A stretch of 64,000 nucleotides of DNA, from the NCBI GenBank assembly GCA_002368665.1, contig DFEK01000003.1, forward strand, positions 1-64,000. The letters run 5' to 3'. The position numbers and the translations under genes are program-made. A model generated the notes under the pieces. It saw only the letters and a list, made by a program, of their open reading frames with translations, made no database searches and was not told the origin of the DNA. The DNA comes from Lachnospiraceae bacterium UBA3804 (GTDB lineage: Bacteria > Bacillota > Clostridia > Lachnospirales > Lachnospiraceae). Numbering within the stretch: the first letter of the stretch is position 1; the number at the start of each line of letters is the position of its first letter. Shown here piece by piece: positions 26,039 to 35,044 of this stretch.

Positions 26039-28063
26039 TTATTCTTCCACGATCAGAACCTGTTTGGTTCTTTGGTAGAGATATAATTTCTTCAAACAGT
26101 CATCCGCAAAAATGCCGATTTCATAGGTATCCGCGGGAAGTTCGCTCCTTGTCACGAAATTACAGAAACCGGATAATTTCAAATTGGTAGCCTCCGGATA
26201 TCCTCCTTCGAGATTCATACGAAGATAGCCCGGCATAGGCATTTCATAAGTTCCTTTCTTTCCTTCGAAGACCATTCGGAAGCGAAAACGCATGTTGTCG
26301 ATATGAGGCACCACATGATACCCCTGGATGACATAGAATTCCTCGCCCTCCGAACGGAGAATCTCTTCCTTCTCCAACCGGTCAAAATGAACGATGATTC
26401 CCTCGGGATACTGATGATAATCAAAATCCGTTGCCTTCGGGCATTCTCCGGCCGGTTTCTTCTTGGTGAAACGGTTCTCGGTATCGAAGGAAAGTTCCGT
26501 TCCGCCCGCAGAAGCCATTCCCTCGTACGGGTCGTTTGTATAGATGTCGGGATGGAAGGAATACAGCATCTTCCTCTCCGCATAAAGTCGCTTTAATTTT
26601 TCATCCGAAAGATGATCTGCGCCGCGGCTTAAGGATTCATGATGATAAAAAACCGCATCCGGACGGATAACGCACCGCAGTTTCCTCTCCCGGATCGAGA
26701 AGCATAAATCCACATCATTGTATGCAATCCTTAAATCTTCTTTCAGCCCGCCGACCGCATCGAAATCACTTTTCCGGATCATCAGGCAGGCGCCCGTTGA
26801 ACCGATACAGTTATGGACGAAACGGTTTCGTTTGTAGTCCACACGCGCATCATCTTCTTTGCCGATGAATTTATGGACCGGTCCGTCTACGGCATTCGTG
26901 ATACCGATATGCTGGATCACGGAACTGTTCGGATATAAAAGTTTCGCACCGACAATTCCCACGCCCTCGCAAAGAAGCTGTCCGGCCATACGGTCCAACG
27001 CATCGGGGCTGACCATTTCCATATCGTCGTTTAAAAGCAACAGGATATTTCCGCTTGCGCTTGATGCACCGACATTGTTCATGTGGGAATAATTAAATTC
27101 CTCTTTCTCGTAGATATACAGGAAGCCTTTTTCCTTCGAGGCCTCTTCGATTCTCGCCCTGTTTTCGTCACTGCTGCCGTTATCAACAACAATGATCTCA
27201 ACCGGGAAGGAAGTCTTGCCGTTTCTTACGGAATCAATACAGCGAAGCAATACATCCGGGTTATCTTTCGATGGAATGACAATGGATAAGCGGATGTCTT
27301 TCGGCAGCTCGTACAGCGGATAAAGTCTGAGTTTATCCTCCTCACTGTAGTAGGCGGGAAGATAGGTTCCCTTCACAAAATCCATCTTCTGCGTATCGTT
27401 TAAAATACTCTTTTTACGTAATACATCCCCTTCATCGAAGAAGATTGCATCTTCACCCGGCAGACGGTGTGTATGATAGAGGATCAACGGAAGATGGTAA
27501 ACATTTTCTTCGTTTAAAAGATGACGGTTCCTAAGAAGCACATCATAAACACTTTCACCTTCCGTATATACGAACATGTCCAAAGCGGCACTTTTAATTG
27601 CTACGATATTGCCCGGATAAAAGTAGGAAACCAGCGTCTCCGGTGAATAAACCGGTTTAATACGAGGGTTGCTCCTTGCGGATACGGGAACACCTTTTTT
27701 CATCATCTGCTGCCACTGGTCTTTTGTACAAATGACCGAATCCTCATCCGCATATACCACAACGGCTTCGGGATTTTCCTCAAATGCCTTGCAGATTTCC
27801 AGGGTTGCTACAGGAGAAGGAAGACCTTCTTTGCCATAATAGATAATTATGTCGGAACTGCTTTTCTTCATGCCCTCTTCAAGCACGGCTTCGGTGTAAG
27901 TAAGAGTGGATTCCCTGCCACTTTGCTTTTTGGAAAGCAGTTCTGCCTCCTGCTCTCTCATGAAGGCATCGTAGGTATTGCTTAAAGCGGAAAGTCTCTC
28001 CTCGTATTCTTTTTTACGGGGGGCCATCATGATCTTTCTGGCCACTTCCTTTAAGGCTCCCAT
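26039..28063 (-). CDS. Two-domain family 2 glycosyltransferase with C-terminal extra domain
   Basis: A 674-residue protein. The first part (about 55-250) lacks the GT2 N-terminal strand but keeps VVVYADEDSV near 102-111, a DED metal site as in the second half of GT-A folds, so it is a reduced GT domain. The second GT-A domain (258-510) is complete: RLSIVIPSKDNPD, VVDNGSSD, LLLLNDDMEM (343-351), GSTGACLMIRKSDF and YNDVDLCFSIRER. A last domain of about 140 residues (535-674) is beta-rich and may bind glycan. The ATG at 28063 follows a GTG codon and has AGGA 7 bases before it. Sugars unknown. Confidence 0.83.
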   Translation of the reverse strand: MGALKEVARKIMMAPRKKEYEERLSALSNTYDAFMREQEAELLSKKQSGRESTLTYTEAVLEEGMKKSSSDIIIYYGKEGLPSPVATLEICKAFEENPEAVVVYADEDSVICTKDQWQQMMKKGVPVSARSNPRIKPVYSPETLVSYFYPGNIVAIKSAALDMFVYTEGESVYDVLLRNRHLLNEENVYHLPLILYHTHRLPGEDAIFFDEGDVLRKKSILNDTQKMDFVKGTYLPAYYSEEDKLRLYPLYELPKDIRLSIVIPSKDNPDVLLRCIDSVRNGKTSFPVEIIVVDNGSSDENRARIEEASKEKGFLYIYEKEEFNYSHMNNVGASSASGNILLLLNDDMEMVSPDALDRMAGQLLCEGVGIVGAKLLYPNSSVIQHIGITNAVDGPVHKFIGKEDDARVDYKRNRFVHNCIGSTGACLMIRKSDFDAVGGLKEDLRIAYNDVDLCFSIRERKLRCVIRPDAVFYHHESLSRGADHLSDEKLKRLYAERKMLYSFHPDIYTNDPYEGMASAGGTELSFDTENRFTKKKPAGECPKATDFDYHQYPEGIIVHFDRLEKEEILRSEGEEFYVIQGYHVVPHIDNMRFRFRMVFEGKKGTYEMPMPGYLRMNLEGGYPEATNLKLSGFCNFVTRSELPADTYEIGIFADDCLKKLYLYQRTKQVLIVEE

Positions 28064-28090
28064 CACAGTTTCCTTTCCGAATGAACGGTT

Positions 28091-30103
28091 TTATTTCAAT
28101 CTACCGGCAATTTCTCCGGGTATTTCACTGACAAGCATGGTAAAGGTCAGGTTCGCGCTTTCTCCCTCGAAAGCCGGAACCTTAAATGCAAAATGCGGAT
28201 CGGGCGTGGTAAACATGTATCCGTCCTCGCCGATCTTTTTACCGTTGGTATCACGGCTGAACGCATCCTTTTTCATTACGGCACCGAGAATATCGGTATC
28301 GTTAAGCGTTGCTTTTTTCAAAACGACAAATGTCGGCCGGTCGCCCGGATCAACGCGGAGCTTCTTTACCTCTTTGGACACAGAAACCGAGAAAGTGATC
28401 TCTTTGCCCAGCCGTTTTACATCGACCACACGATAGGATTTCTCTTCGGAAAAACCGTTTCCGCAATCTTCGTAAATCTGAATCGGATCGGTCTTAAGTC
28501 CGCATTCCCGCAGAAGATAATCTCTTGATACGGCAGCCTTACCCATCATATGACGGATTTCGGAAAGTGCCGGATGGTCACCCTGCACTCTTTTCTGGAA
28601 TGCTTTCTCTTTCTCGATTACCTGCTCGAAATTTTCCTCAACCTTACACCATTCCAGTGCTTTCTTTCTTGCGGGATTTCCCTGCAAATAGCACCAGAAT
28701 GCACGTTTAATAATCTCTTCGGGATCGATCGATTCCGGATATGTCCATTCATAATCGATTACGGTCCAGTTCCCGTCCTGAACGATGATGTTCTGAAAGA
28801 TCAGATCATAATCGCTGACCGGCTTCTGAGCATTATAACGGATATAGTCCTTATATTCATCCACAAGGAAAACAAAGGTGTAACGGTCGTCCGCAAAAAG
28901 CGCATCGTCTAAGAGTTCCTCCAGTGTTTCCCCTTTCAGATATTCAAAACGAAGTGTGGAATCGTTGGTTTTCTCCACACGGTTAAACTTCAGGGAAGAA
29001 CCCTCAAACCGTTCACTAAGCGACTGATATGCCTTGTAAACATTCTCAATATGTTCCTTCGCGCTCTCGTCCATGGCGCGTTTCGTAACAAATAATCCGT
29101 TCTCGTCTTCCGCAATGGTTGTGCAGATTCCGTATTTTTCATCGCGGTCCGTGGAGTACTTAATGTACTTCTCCGGAAGTTTCGGTCCGATCACCGCCAT
29201 GTAGGAATTGGAAAACAGCGGAAATGTTCCGTCTTCGAGAATCGTATCAAATACTTTGCCCTCGTCCATCAAAATCATCCGGTCGCGGTCGAAATTGCGG
29301 ATATTATCATGCAGCTCGCCTTTTTTCGGAAGAATTTCATCGGAGAAAAGTGTATGCGTAAATTTATAATCCGGATACGGATAGTAGAATGAAAACTCAT
29401 TCAATCCGCACTCCCTGAAGATTTTCTCAAGCGCATCCTTCGTGAATGTCCTTGCCACTCCACCGTTCGGATAGCCTTCCAGTCCGTCGAAGAATCCTCC
29501 GGTATGGTCTTCTCTGCAGCCCGCAAAGTACTTTAAGCCCATTCTGTTTTCGATGGCGATATACATTCTGCCGCCCTTCTTCAAGTGCTTTAAAAGGATA
29601 TCCAGAAAGTCCTTGTAAGGGTTGCGGCTATTCATATATCCGTTGGCATATTCAAATACACCGATCAGAAAAATCGCATCATAGTCATTCTCCAGTGCGG
29701 TTTCCACATCCTTGAAATTGCCGACCATGATGGTTACGTTATCGGCTTCCTTTAAGCGGTTTGCATTAATCAGACTACGCTTTTCGGACAAATCGATGCA
29801 TGTAACACTCCCGGCTTTCCTAGAAAGGCAGCCTGTAATCGCTCCGCAGCCGGCACCGACTTCCAGAACCTTGTCGCTTTTCGAAAGCGGAATCCACTCG
29901 GCGATATTTTCGCGAAACGGTGAAAAATGATAAAACACCGGCCAGTTTAAACTTTCCTCGGACACCTTACGCAATTCGTCCGCCGGTGTTTTTTCGGCTA
30001 AATCCAAAAGGGTATTCTCAATATCCCCGTCGGAATACCGGTCACATCCTTCATAGAAGCGCTCATCCAATATGATTTTTCCGATTGTCTTCGTCTTTTC
30101 CAC
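28091..30103 (-). CDS. Methyltransferase-kinase fusion, WbdD-like glycan chain-terminator candidate
   Basis: About 670 residues in three parts (numbers for the GTG start at 30103; add 9 for the longest frame). An N-terminal class I SAM methyltransferase has VLEVGAGCGAITGCL near 79-93 and LIGVFEYANGY near 146-156. A protein-kinase/aminoglycoside-kinase-like domain (about 320-475) has VTKRA (Lys 341), FEYLKGETLEELL, a catalytic loop YDLIFQN (Asp 433, Asn 438) and a DFG-like IDYEW (Asp 450). After a short helical segment comes a beta-rich C-terminal domain (555-670). In E. coli WbdD the same order of methyltransferase and kinase caps the O9a polymannan and stops growth. Here the gene overlaps wzt by 41 bases. 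GTG is chosen because AGAGGA lies about 10 bases upstream; a start further in cannot be excluded. The function is inferred from architecture and context. Confidence 0.72.
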   Translation of the reverse strand: MEKTKTIGKIILDERFYEGCDRYSDGDIENTLLDLAEKTPADELRKVSEESLNWPVFYHFSPFRENIAEWIPLSKSDKVLEVGAGCGAITGCLSRKAGSVTCIDLSEKRSLINANRLKEADNVTIMVGNFKDVETALENDYDAIFLIGVFEYANGYMNSRNPYKDFLDILLKHLKKGGRMYIAIENRMGLKYFAGCREDHTGGFFDGLEGYPNGGVARTFTKDALEKIFRECGLNEFSFYYPYPDYKFTHTLFSDEILPKKGELHDNIRNFDRDRMILMDEGKVFDTILEDGTFPLFSNSYMAVIGPKLPEKYIKYSTDRDEKYGICTTIAEDENGLFVTKRAMDESAKEHIENVYKAYQSLSERFEGSSLKFNRVEKTNDSTLRFEYLKGETLEELLDDALFADDRYTFVFLVDEYKDYIRYNAQKPVSDYDLIFQNIIVQDGNWTVIDYEWTYPESIDPEEIIKRAFWCYLQGNPARKKALEWCKVEENFEQVIEKEKAFQKRVQGDHPALSEIRHMMGKAAVSRDYLLRECGLKTDPIQIYEDCGNGFSEEKSYRVVDVKRLGKEITFSVSVSKEVKKLRVDPGDRPTFVVLKKATLNDTDILGAVMKKDAFSRDTNGKKIGEDGYMFTTPDPHFAFKVPAFEGESANLTFTMLVSEIPGEIAGRLK

Positions 30104-31400
30104 TTTCCGTTTCTTCCTCTTTCTCCACAATGCTCGGTGTCCAGGCCACGTCCTTTACTTCCACCTTCGATTCCATATCGTAGAATCCCACCGTATCCTT
30201 GTCCGAGATAACGGTAATGTTTAAGGAATCATAAAGCCTGTGATATACGGTAAAATCGCTTCCTTCATATCCGGTCAGGCCGAAGGAGAGCAGATATTCG
30301 CCGCCCTGCAGCGTCATGCGCTGTGTAAAGGTTGCTTCCTTCTTTTCGCCCTTGTGCATGGAACCTAAGAAGGTTTTTTCAAACATGGTGTTGGTACCCG
30401 TAATCTCGGTACCCTTTACATTCTTAATCGAGAAAGCAAAAATCGGGGCCTGAAGTTCTTCCTTGGCCTCCACTTCCATATGGACGGTGAATTCGGCTCC
30501 TTTTATAATGGCATTGGTATTACGCCCCTTCTCGTCCGTAACATACACGGATGTGATGGTTCCCTTTCCGGAACCGTATTCCAATGTTTCCGGATTGAGG
30601 CCTTTCTCCACAACTGCGTCCACCGCACTTTGTGCATCTTCCGCACTGCCTTCTCTGCTGTACTGTCCGACCAGTACCTGCTTATACGCATCAATCATTT
30701 CCTTTGCGCTGCCTTCGCCGAGCTTCTCGCCCTGGTTCAACAAAATAACGCGGTCGCAATACTTGGAAATGCTGCTTAAATCGTGGGATACGAAGAGAAT
30801 GGTTTTACCCATCTTCTTGAATTCATCAAATTTACGGTAGCATTTTGCCTGGAAGAAAACATCGCCGACGCTGAGTGCTTCATCGACAATTAAGATCTCC
30901 GGTTCAATATTGATGGCGATGGCAAAAGCCAGACGTACGAACATACCGGACGAATATGTCTTTACCGGCTGGTATACGAATTCACCGATATCCGCAAACT
31001 CCAAAATACCCTGCAGCTTCGCATCAATCTCTTCCTTCGAAAAACCGATCATCGTTCCGTTTAGGTAGATGTTTTCCATACCGGTATACTCGGAATTAAA
31101 ACCGGCTCCGAGTTCCAACAATGCAGAAATACGTCCGTTTACATTCACTTCCCCGGAGGTTTGATGCAATACTCCGGTTATGATTTTTAAGATTGTAGAT
31201 TTACCGGATCCGTTGGTACCGATAATACCGACCGTCTCTCCTTTGTTTACGGTAAAACTGACATCCTTCAGCGCATGATGCTCCCCGTACTTTCTCCAGG
31301 GCATCAAATGGAATGTATCGATCAGACGATCCATCGGTCTTGGATACAGTTTATACACTTTATTCACATGTTCTACGGAAATCACCGTATTGTTTTCCAT
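30063..31400 (-). CDS. wzt: Polysaccharide ABC exporter ATPase, Wzt type with C-terminal glycan-binding-like domain
   Basis: Energises export of a lipid-linked polysaccharide through the permease encoded just upstream. The 445-residue protein has Walker A GTNGSGKST (about 61-69), the ALLELGAGFNSEYTGMENI segment typical of Wzt/TagH, signature YSSGMFVRLAFA and Walker B ILIVDEALSVGD. Residues from about 275 to 415 form a beta-rich domain (ITSVYVTDEKG, then KGTEITGTNTMFEK), the pattern of the Wzt C-terminal domain that in E. coli O9a and Klebsiella O2a/O12 reads the terminated end of the glycan. The last 25 residues are acidic and low in complexity. The simpler TagH or RfbB2-type ATPases lack the extra domain. 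The substrate is inferred from the operon. Confidence 0.9.
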   Translation of the reverse strand: MENNTVISVEHVNKVYKLYPRPMDRLIDTFHLMPWRKYGEHHALKDVSFTVNKGETVGIIGTNGSGKSTILKIITGVLHQTSGEVNVNGRISALLELGAGFNSEYTGMENIYLNGTMIGFSKEEIDAKLQGILEFADIGEFVYQPVKTYSSGMFVRLAFAIAINIEPEILIVDEALSVGDVFFQAKCYRKFDEFKKMGKTILFVSHDLSSISKYCDRVILLNQGEKLGEGSAKEMIDAYKQVLVGQYSREGSAEDAQSAVDAVVEKGLNPETLEYGSGKGTITSVYVTDEKGRNTNAIIKGAEFTVHMEVEAKEELQAPIFAFSIKNVKGTEITGTNTMFEKTFLGSMHKGEKKEATFTQRMTLQGGEYLLSFGLTGYEGSDFTVYHRLYDSLNITVISDKDTVGFYDMESKVEVKDVAWTPSIVEKEEETESGKDEDNRKNHIG

Positions 31401-31412
31401 ATCGAATATCCT

Positions 31413-32432
31413 TTATAAAACATCCGCAAAATGCGGTTTTAATCGTTTGAAAATCAAGGCCCCGATACCAAAGATGATCGCTGCCGTAATCCAGAAAAAC
31501 ATCGTGGAATAGAAATCCTCGAAAAACCACTGTTTTTCAAAAAGTGCGGAACGATAGCCGTTGATGATATAAAATACCGGATTTAACTTGAAGATAATTC
31601 TGTACTTCTCGGGAATCACTCCAATCTCCCACATGATGGGGGTCGCCCACATTCCAACCTGCAGCAAAATACCGATAATCTGCGATAAATCGCGGAAAAA
31701 GACCACGATCGCACAGGTGGAATAACTGATGGCCAGAGCCAGGAAGAACATACAGAAACTGTAGTAGATCAACTGAATCAGATATAAACTGGGGCTGAAG
31801 TGAAATACGAAATAAAGCACCAGTAAAAGTAAAACAAAGAAAGCGTGAATAAAGGTCGCTGCGATTACCTTGATAATCGGCAGGATACTGATTTTAAACA
31901 CGACTTTCTTTACCAGATAATTGTATTCGATTAATGCACTGGTTCCTCCGCCGATAGCTTCGGAAAAATAAAACCAGGGAATCAGACCGGCCGTCAGCCA
32001 GACTACGTAAGGTGCCTTAACACCGCTCGCGGCAAGTTGTGCTCTTGCGGGAAAGATAATACCGAAGATGCAATAATACATTCCGACCGTAACAATCGGC
32101 TGGATAAATGCCCATACGCGACCCATGGTGGAGCCCGCATAACGCTTCTTAAAGTCATTTCTGGCAAGTTTCCAGATCAGTTCCCTGTTACCCCAAAGTT
32201 CCTTCGGGAGAACAACAATCTTGTCATACAGAGCGATAAAAGCGGTTAAAGAAACCAAAACCATGCCAACGGCGATGGCTTTTTTAATCCACTCTTCCTT
32301 CGGTACCGCCAAAGGATTTCGATGGACAAGGATGATGGCAAGGAAAGCTAATGCCACTCCGACGCCGATCAGAATTCCGACCGACTTGGGTAATCCTTTG
32401 CTCTTCTTTTCATTCTGCACTGTAGCATCCAC
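31413..32432 (-). CDS. wzm: Polysaccharide ABC exporter permease, Wzm type
   Basis: A 339-residue ABC-2 permease. The family core starts near residue 80 (ELIWKLARNDFKKRYAGSTMGRVW, an amphipathic gate helix) and contains six membrane helices, with PIVTVGMYY, LIPWFYFSEAI, LLQVGMWATPIMW and LNPVFYIINGYRSALF as landmarks. In front of it lies an extra 75 residues with two predicted helices (about 18-38 and 50-70) that ordinary Wzm/TagG proteins do not have. The gene lies 12 bases before wzt and three bases after rfbC, so the exporter is tied to dTDP-sugar supply. Confidence 0.9.
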   Translation of the reverse strand: MDATVQNEKKSKGLPKSVGILIGVGVALAFLAIILVHRNPLAVPKEEWIKKAIAVGMVLVSLTAFIALYDKIVVLPKELWGNRELIWKLARNDFKKRYAGSTMGRVWAFIQPIVTVGMYYCIFGIIFPARAQLAASGVKAPYVVWLTAGLIPWFYFSEAIGGGTSALIEYNYLVKKVVFKISILPIIKVIAATFIHAFFVLLLLVLYFVFHFSPSLYLIQLIYYSFCMFFLALAISYSTCAIVVFFRDLSQIIGILLQVGMWATPIMWEIGVIPEKYRIIFKLNPVFYIINGYRSALFEKQWFFEDFYSTMFFWITAAIIFGIGALIFKRLKPHFADVL

Positions 32433-32435
32433 GAT

Positions 32436-32996
32436 TTATTTCTGCTCCTTTTTCAGTTCCGTAATGGAACCCCATTTGGTATCTTTCTCGGAAAGAATCA
32501 GTTCCATTCCTTCGGGAATGGGCCATTCAATACCGATGGCCGGATCGTTGTATGCGATTCCGCCTTCATCGTTCGGATGATAGAAATCCGTGCATTTATA
32601 GCAAAATTCCGCATAATCGGAAAGTACCAGGAATCCGTGTGCAAAGTTCTTCGGAATAAAGAACTGCTTTTTGTTCTCTTCCGTCAAAAGAACACCAAAC
32701 CACTTTCCGTAAGTTGCGGATCCTTCTCTTAAGTCTACGGCTACATCAAAAACTTCTCCCCTGATGACGCGGACCAGTTTATCCTGTGGATAGTTGATCT
32801 GGAAATGCAGTCCGCGGAGCACGCCTTTCTTCGAAGCCGACTGGTTATCCTGTACGAAAGGAAGGTCGATTCCGATTTCCTTAAAATCATTTAACTGATA
32901 GGTCTCCATGAAATATCCGCGCTTGTCGCCGAACACTTGCGGAGTGATAATTTTTAATCCTTCGATTTCACATGTTTCAACAGTGAGTTTTCCCAT
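32436..32996 (-). CDS. rfbC: dTDP-4-dehydrorhamnose 3,5-epimerase
   Basis: Third step from Glc-1-P toward dTDP-L-rhamnose. The 186-residue cupin-fold enzyme has GDKRGYFMETYQ, DNQSASKKGVLRGLHFQ (catalytic His and the conserved Gln-Ser), KLVRVIRGEVFDVAVDLR, PKNFAHGFLVLSDYAEFCYKC and DPAIGIEWP, all as in RfbC/RmlC. Cytoplasmic. It follows rfbA by 24 bases. rfbD, which normally completes the pathway, is missing from this operon and from the window. Confidence 0.95.
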   Translation of the reverse strand: MGKLTVETCEIEGLKIITPQVFGDKRGYFMETYQLNDFKEIGIDLPFVQDNQSASKKGVLRGLHFQINYPQDKLVRVIRGEVFDVAVDLREGSATYGKWFGVLLTEENKKQFFIPKNFAHGFLVLSDYAEFCYKCTDFYHPNDEGGIAYNDPAIGIEWPIPEGMELILSEKDTKWGSITELKKEQK

Positions 32997-33020
32997 TTTC
33001 TCTTCGTCTTCCTTTGTTTT

Positions 33021-33890
33021 TTATAAGCCCTCGGCAACATCCTTAAGATATTGTCCGTACGCAGTTTTCATTAAAGGCTCTGCCAGTTTTAAGAGCTGTT
33101 CTTTGGTAATGAAACCCCGCTTATAGGCGATTTCTTCGATGCAGGAGATATATAATCCCTGGCGTTTCTGGAATGCACAGACGAAATCCGAAGCATCCAA
33201 AAGTGCGTCGTGATTTCCGGTATCCAGCCATGCAAAACCTCTTCCGAGGGGCTCTACGTGAAGGGTTCCCCTTCTTAAGTATTCGTTGTTGATGCTGGTA
33301 ATCTCTATTTCACCGCGTGCAGATGGTTTCACATTCTTGGCGATCTCCACAACGTCGTTGTCGTAGAAGTACAGACCCGGTACCGCATAATTGCTCTTCG
33401 GATGTTCCGGTTTCTCCTCGATGGAAATGGCATTTCCGTTTTCATCGAATTCCACAACACCGTACTCTCTCGGATCCCTTACGTAGTATCCGAAAATGGT
33501 TGCCCCCTTTTCTCTTGCCGCAACCTGACGCAATACCTTGGAAAAGCTCTGTCCGTAGAAGATATTGTCGCCAAGGATTAAAGCCACGCTGTCATTTCCG
33601 ATGAACTTTTCCCCGATGATAAATGCATCCGCAAGACCTCTGGGGTATTCCTGAACGGCATATTCCATGGTAAGGCCCAAATCGGAACCGTCTCCGAACA
33701 ATTCCTTAAATACAGGCAGGTCTCTTGGAGTAGAGATGATCAGGATTTCCCTGATTCCGGCCAACATTAAAATGGACAACGGATAATAAATCATCGGCTT
33801 ATCATAGACCGGCATAATTTGTTTGGAAACCGCTTTGGTTAACGGATATAATCTGGTGCCGCTTCCGCCGGCAAGAATAATTCCCTTCAT
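33021..33890 (-). CDS. rfbA: Glucose-1-phosphate thymidylyltransferase
   Basis: Makes dTDP-glucose from Glc-1-P and dTTP. The 289-residue protein has the nucleotide loop ILAGGSGTRLYPLTKAVSKQ at the N terminus, KPMIYYPLS, GLTMEYAVQEYPRGLADAF, LGDNIFYG with the metal Asp and VEPLGRGFAWLDTGNHDAL. The short (RmlA, about 290) length is right. The ATG at 33890 is chosen over one four codons earlier because AGGA is 5 bases before it, while the earlier one has too short a gap. It sits between rfbB and rfbC. Confidence 0.96.
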   Translation of the reverse strand: MKGIILAGGSGTRLYPLTKAVSKQIMPVYDKPMIYYPLSILMLAGIREILIISTPRDLPVFKELFGDGSDLGLTMEYAVQEYPRGLADAFIIGEKFIGNDSVALILGDNIFYGQSFSKVLRQVAAREKGATIFGYYVRDPREYGVVEFDENGNAISIEEKPEHPKSNYAVPGLYFYDNDVVEIAKNVKPSARGEIEITSINNEYLRRGTLHVEPLGRGFAWLDTGNHDALLDASDFVCAFQKRQGLYISCIEEIAYKRGFITKEQLLKLAEPLMKTAYGQYLKDVAEGL

Positions 33891-33934
33891 GATTTTCCTC
33901 ATCTTTCCTGTTTATTCGTAATCCGGACTTTGCT

Positions 33935-35020
33935 TTATCTTCCGGCGTACATATCGTCGTAATACTTCTGATAGTCTCCGCTGGTTACATTCTTCATCCA
34001 GTCTTCATGTTCGAAATACCACTGGATTGTCAGGCGGATGCCGTCCTTAAACATGGTCTCCGGCTCCCAGCCGAGGTCCTTTTTGATCTTATCCGGAGCG
34101 ATGGCGTATCTTCTGTCATGACCTTTCCGGTCGGTTACATATGTGATCAAATCCTTGTTGATATAAGCTTTTCTGGGATCTCCTTCCGGAAGCATCTCCT
34201 GAAGAGTATCCAGAATGATCTCGATAATTTCGATATTCTGCTTCTCGTTATGTCCGCCGATATTGTAACGTTCAAACAGTTTCCCCTGTTCCTGAACCAT
34301 ATCGATGGCTTTGGCATGATCCATAACATATAACCAGTCACGAACGTTCTTGCCGTCACCGTACACCGGCAATTTTTTGCCCTGAAGCGCGTTGTTGATG
34401 ATCAACGGGATCAGTTTCTCCGGGAACTGGTACGGTCCGTAGTTGTTGGAACAGTTGGTGATATTGGCAGGGAATTTGTAAGTATCCATATATGCCTTCA
34501 CCAAAAGATCGGAACTGGCCTTACTGGAAGAGTAAGGAGAATGAGGGTCGATCGGTGATGTTTCATAGAAGTATGCATCGGGATCATCGGGAAGCGAGCC
34601 GTATACTTCGTCGGTGGAAACATGAAGGAATTTCTTTCCTTCCTTGAAGCTTCCGTCGGGAAGCTCCCATGCAGCCTTTGCACAGTTTAACATCACTGCG
34701 GTACCCATCACATTGGTGTTAACGAATACTTCGGGATTTTTAATGGAGCGGTCTACGTGGGACTCTGCCGCAAAATGTACCACTCTGTCGATATCGTTCT
34801 CGGCAAAGATCTTTGCGATCGCCTCCTTGTCCGTGATGTCAGCGCGAACAAATGTATAATTCGGGAGGTTCTCAATATCTTTTAAGTTCTCCAGGTTTCC
34901 CGCATAGGTCAGAACATCCACATTGATGATGCGAATCTCTTCCCCGTATTTTTTTAACATGTAATGAATGTAGTTGGAACCGATGAATCCGGCTCCTCCG
35001 GTAACAAGATATGTTCTCAT
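33935..35020 (-). CDS. rfbB: dTDP-glucose 4,6-dehydratase
   Basis: Turns dTDP-glucose into dTDP-4-dehydro-6-deoxyglucose, the branch point to dTDP-rhamnose and to the amino sugar made by the WecE-type enzyme at 57.3-58.4 kb. The 361-residue SDR protein has the NAD loop TGGAGFIGSNY, FAAESHVDRSI, STDEVYG with the catalytic Asp-Glu, and Tyr-Lys in YSSSKASSDLLVKAY. AAGGAG lies 10 bases before the ATG. It is 24 bases after nagB and begins the rfb block. Confidence 0.96.
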   Translation of the reverse strand: MRTYLVTGGAGFIGSNYIHYMLKKYGEEIRIINVDVLTYAGNLENLKDIENLPNYTFVRADITDKEAIAKIFAENDIDRVVHFAAESHVDRSIKNPEVFVNTNVMGTAVMLNCAKAAWELPDGSFKEGKKFLHVSTDEVYGSLPDDPDAYFYETSPIDPHSPYSSSKASSDLLVKAYMDTYKFPANITNCSNNYGPYQFPEKLIPLIINNALQGKKLPVYGDGKNVRDWLYVMDHAKAIDMVQEQGKLFERYNIGGHNEKQNIEIIEIILDTLQEMLPEGDPRKAYINKDLITYVTDRKGHDRRYAIAPDKIKKDLGWEPETMFKDGIRLTIQWYFEHEDWMKNVTSGDYQKYYDDMYAGR

Positions 35021-35044
35021 TCTCCGTCTGCTCCTTGTATTATT

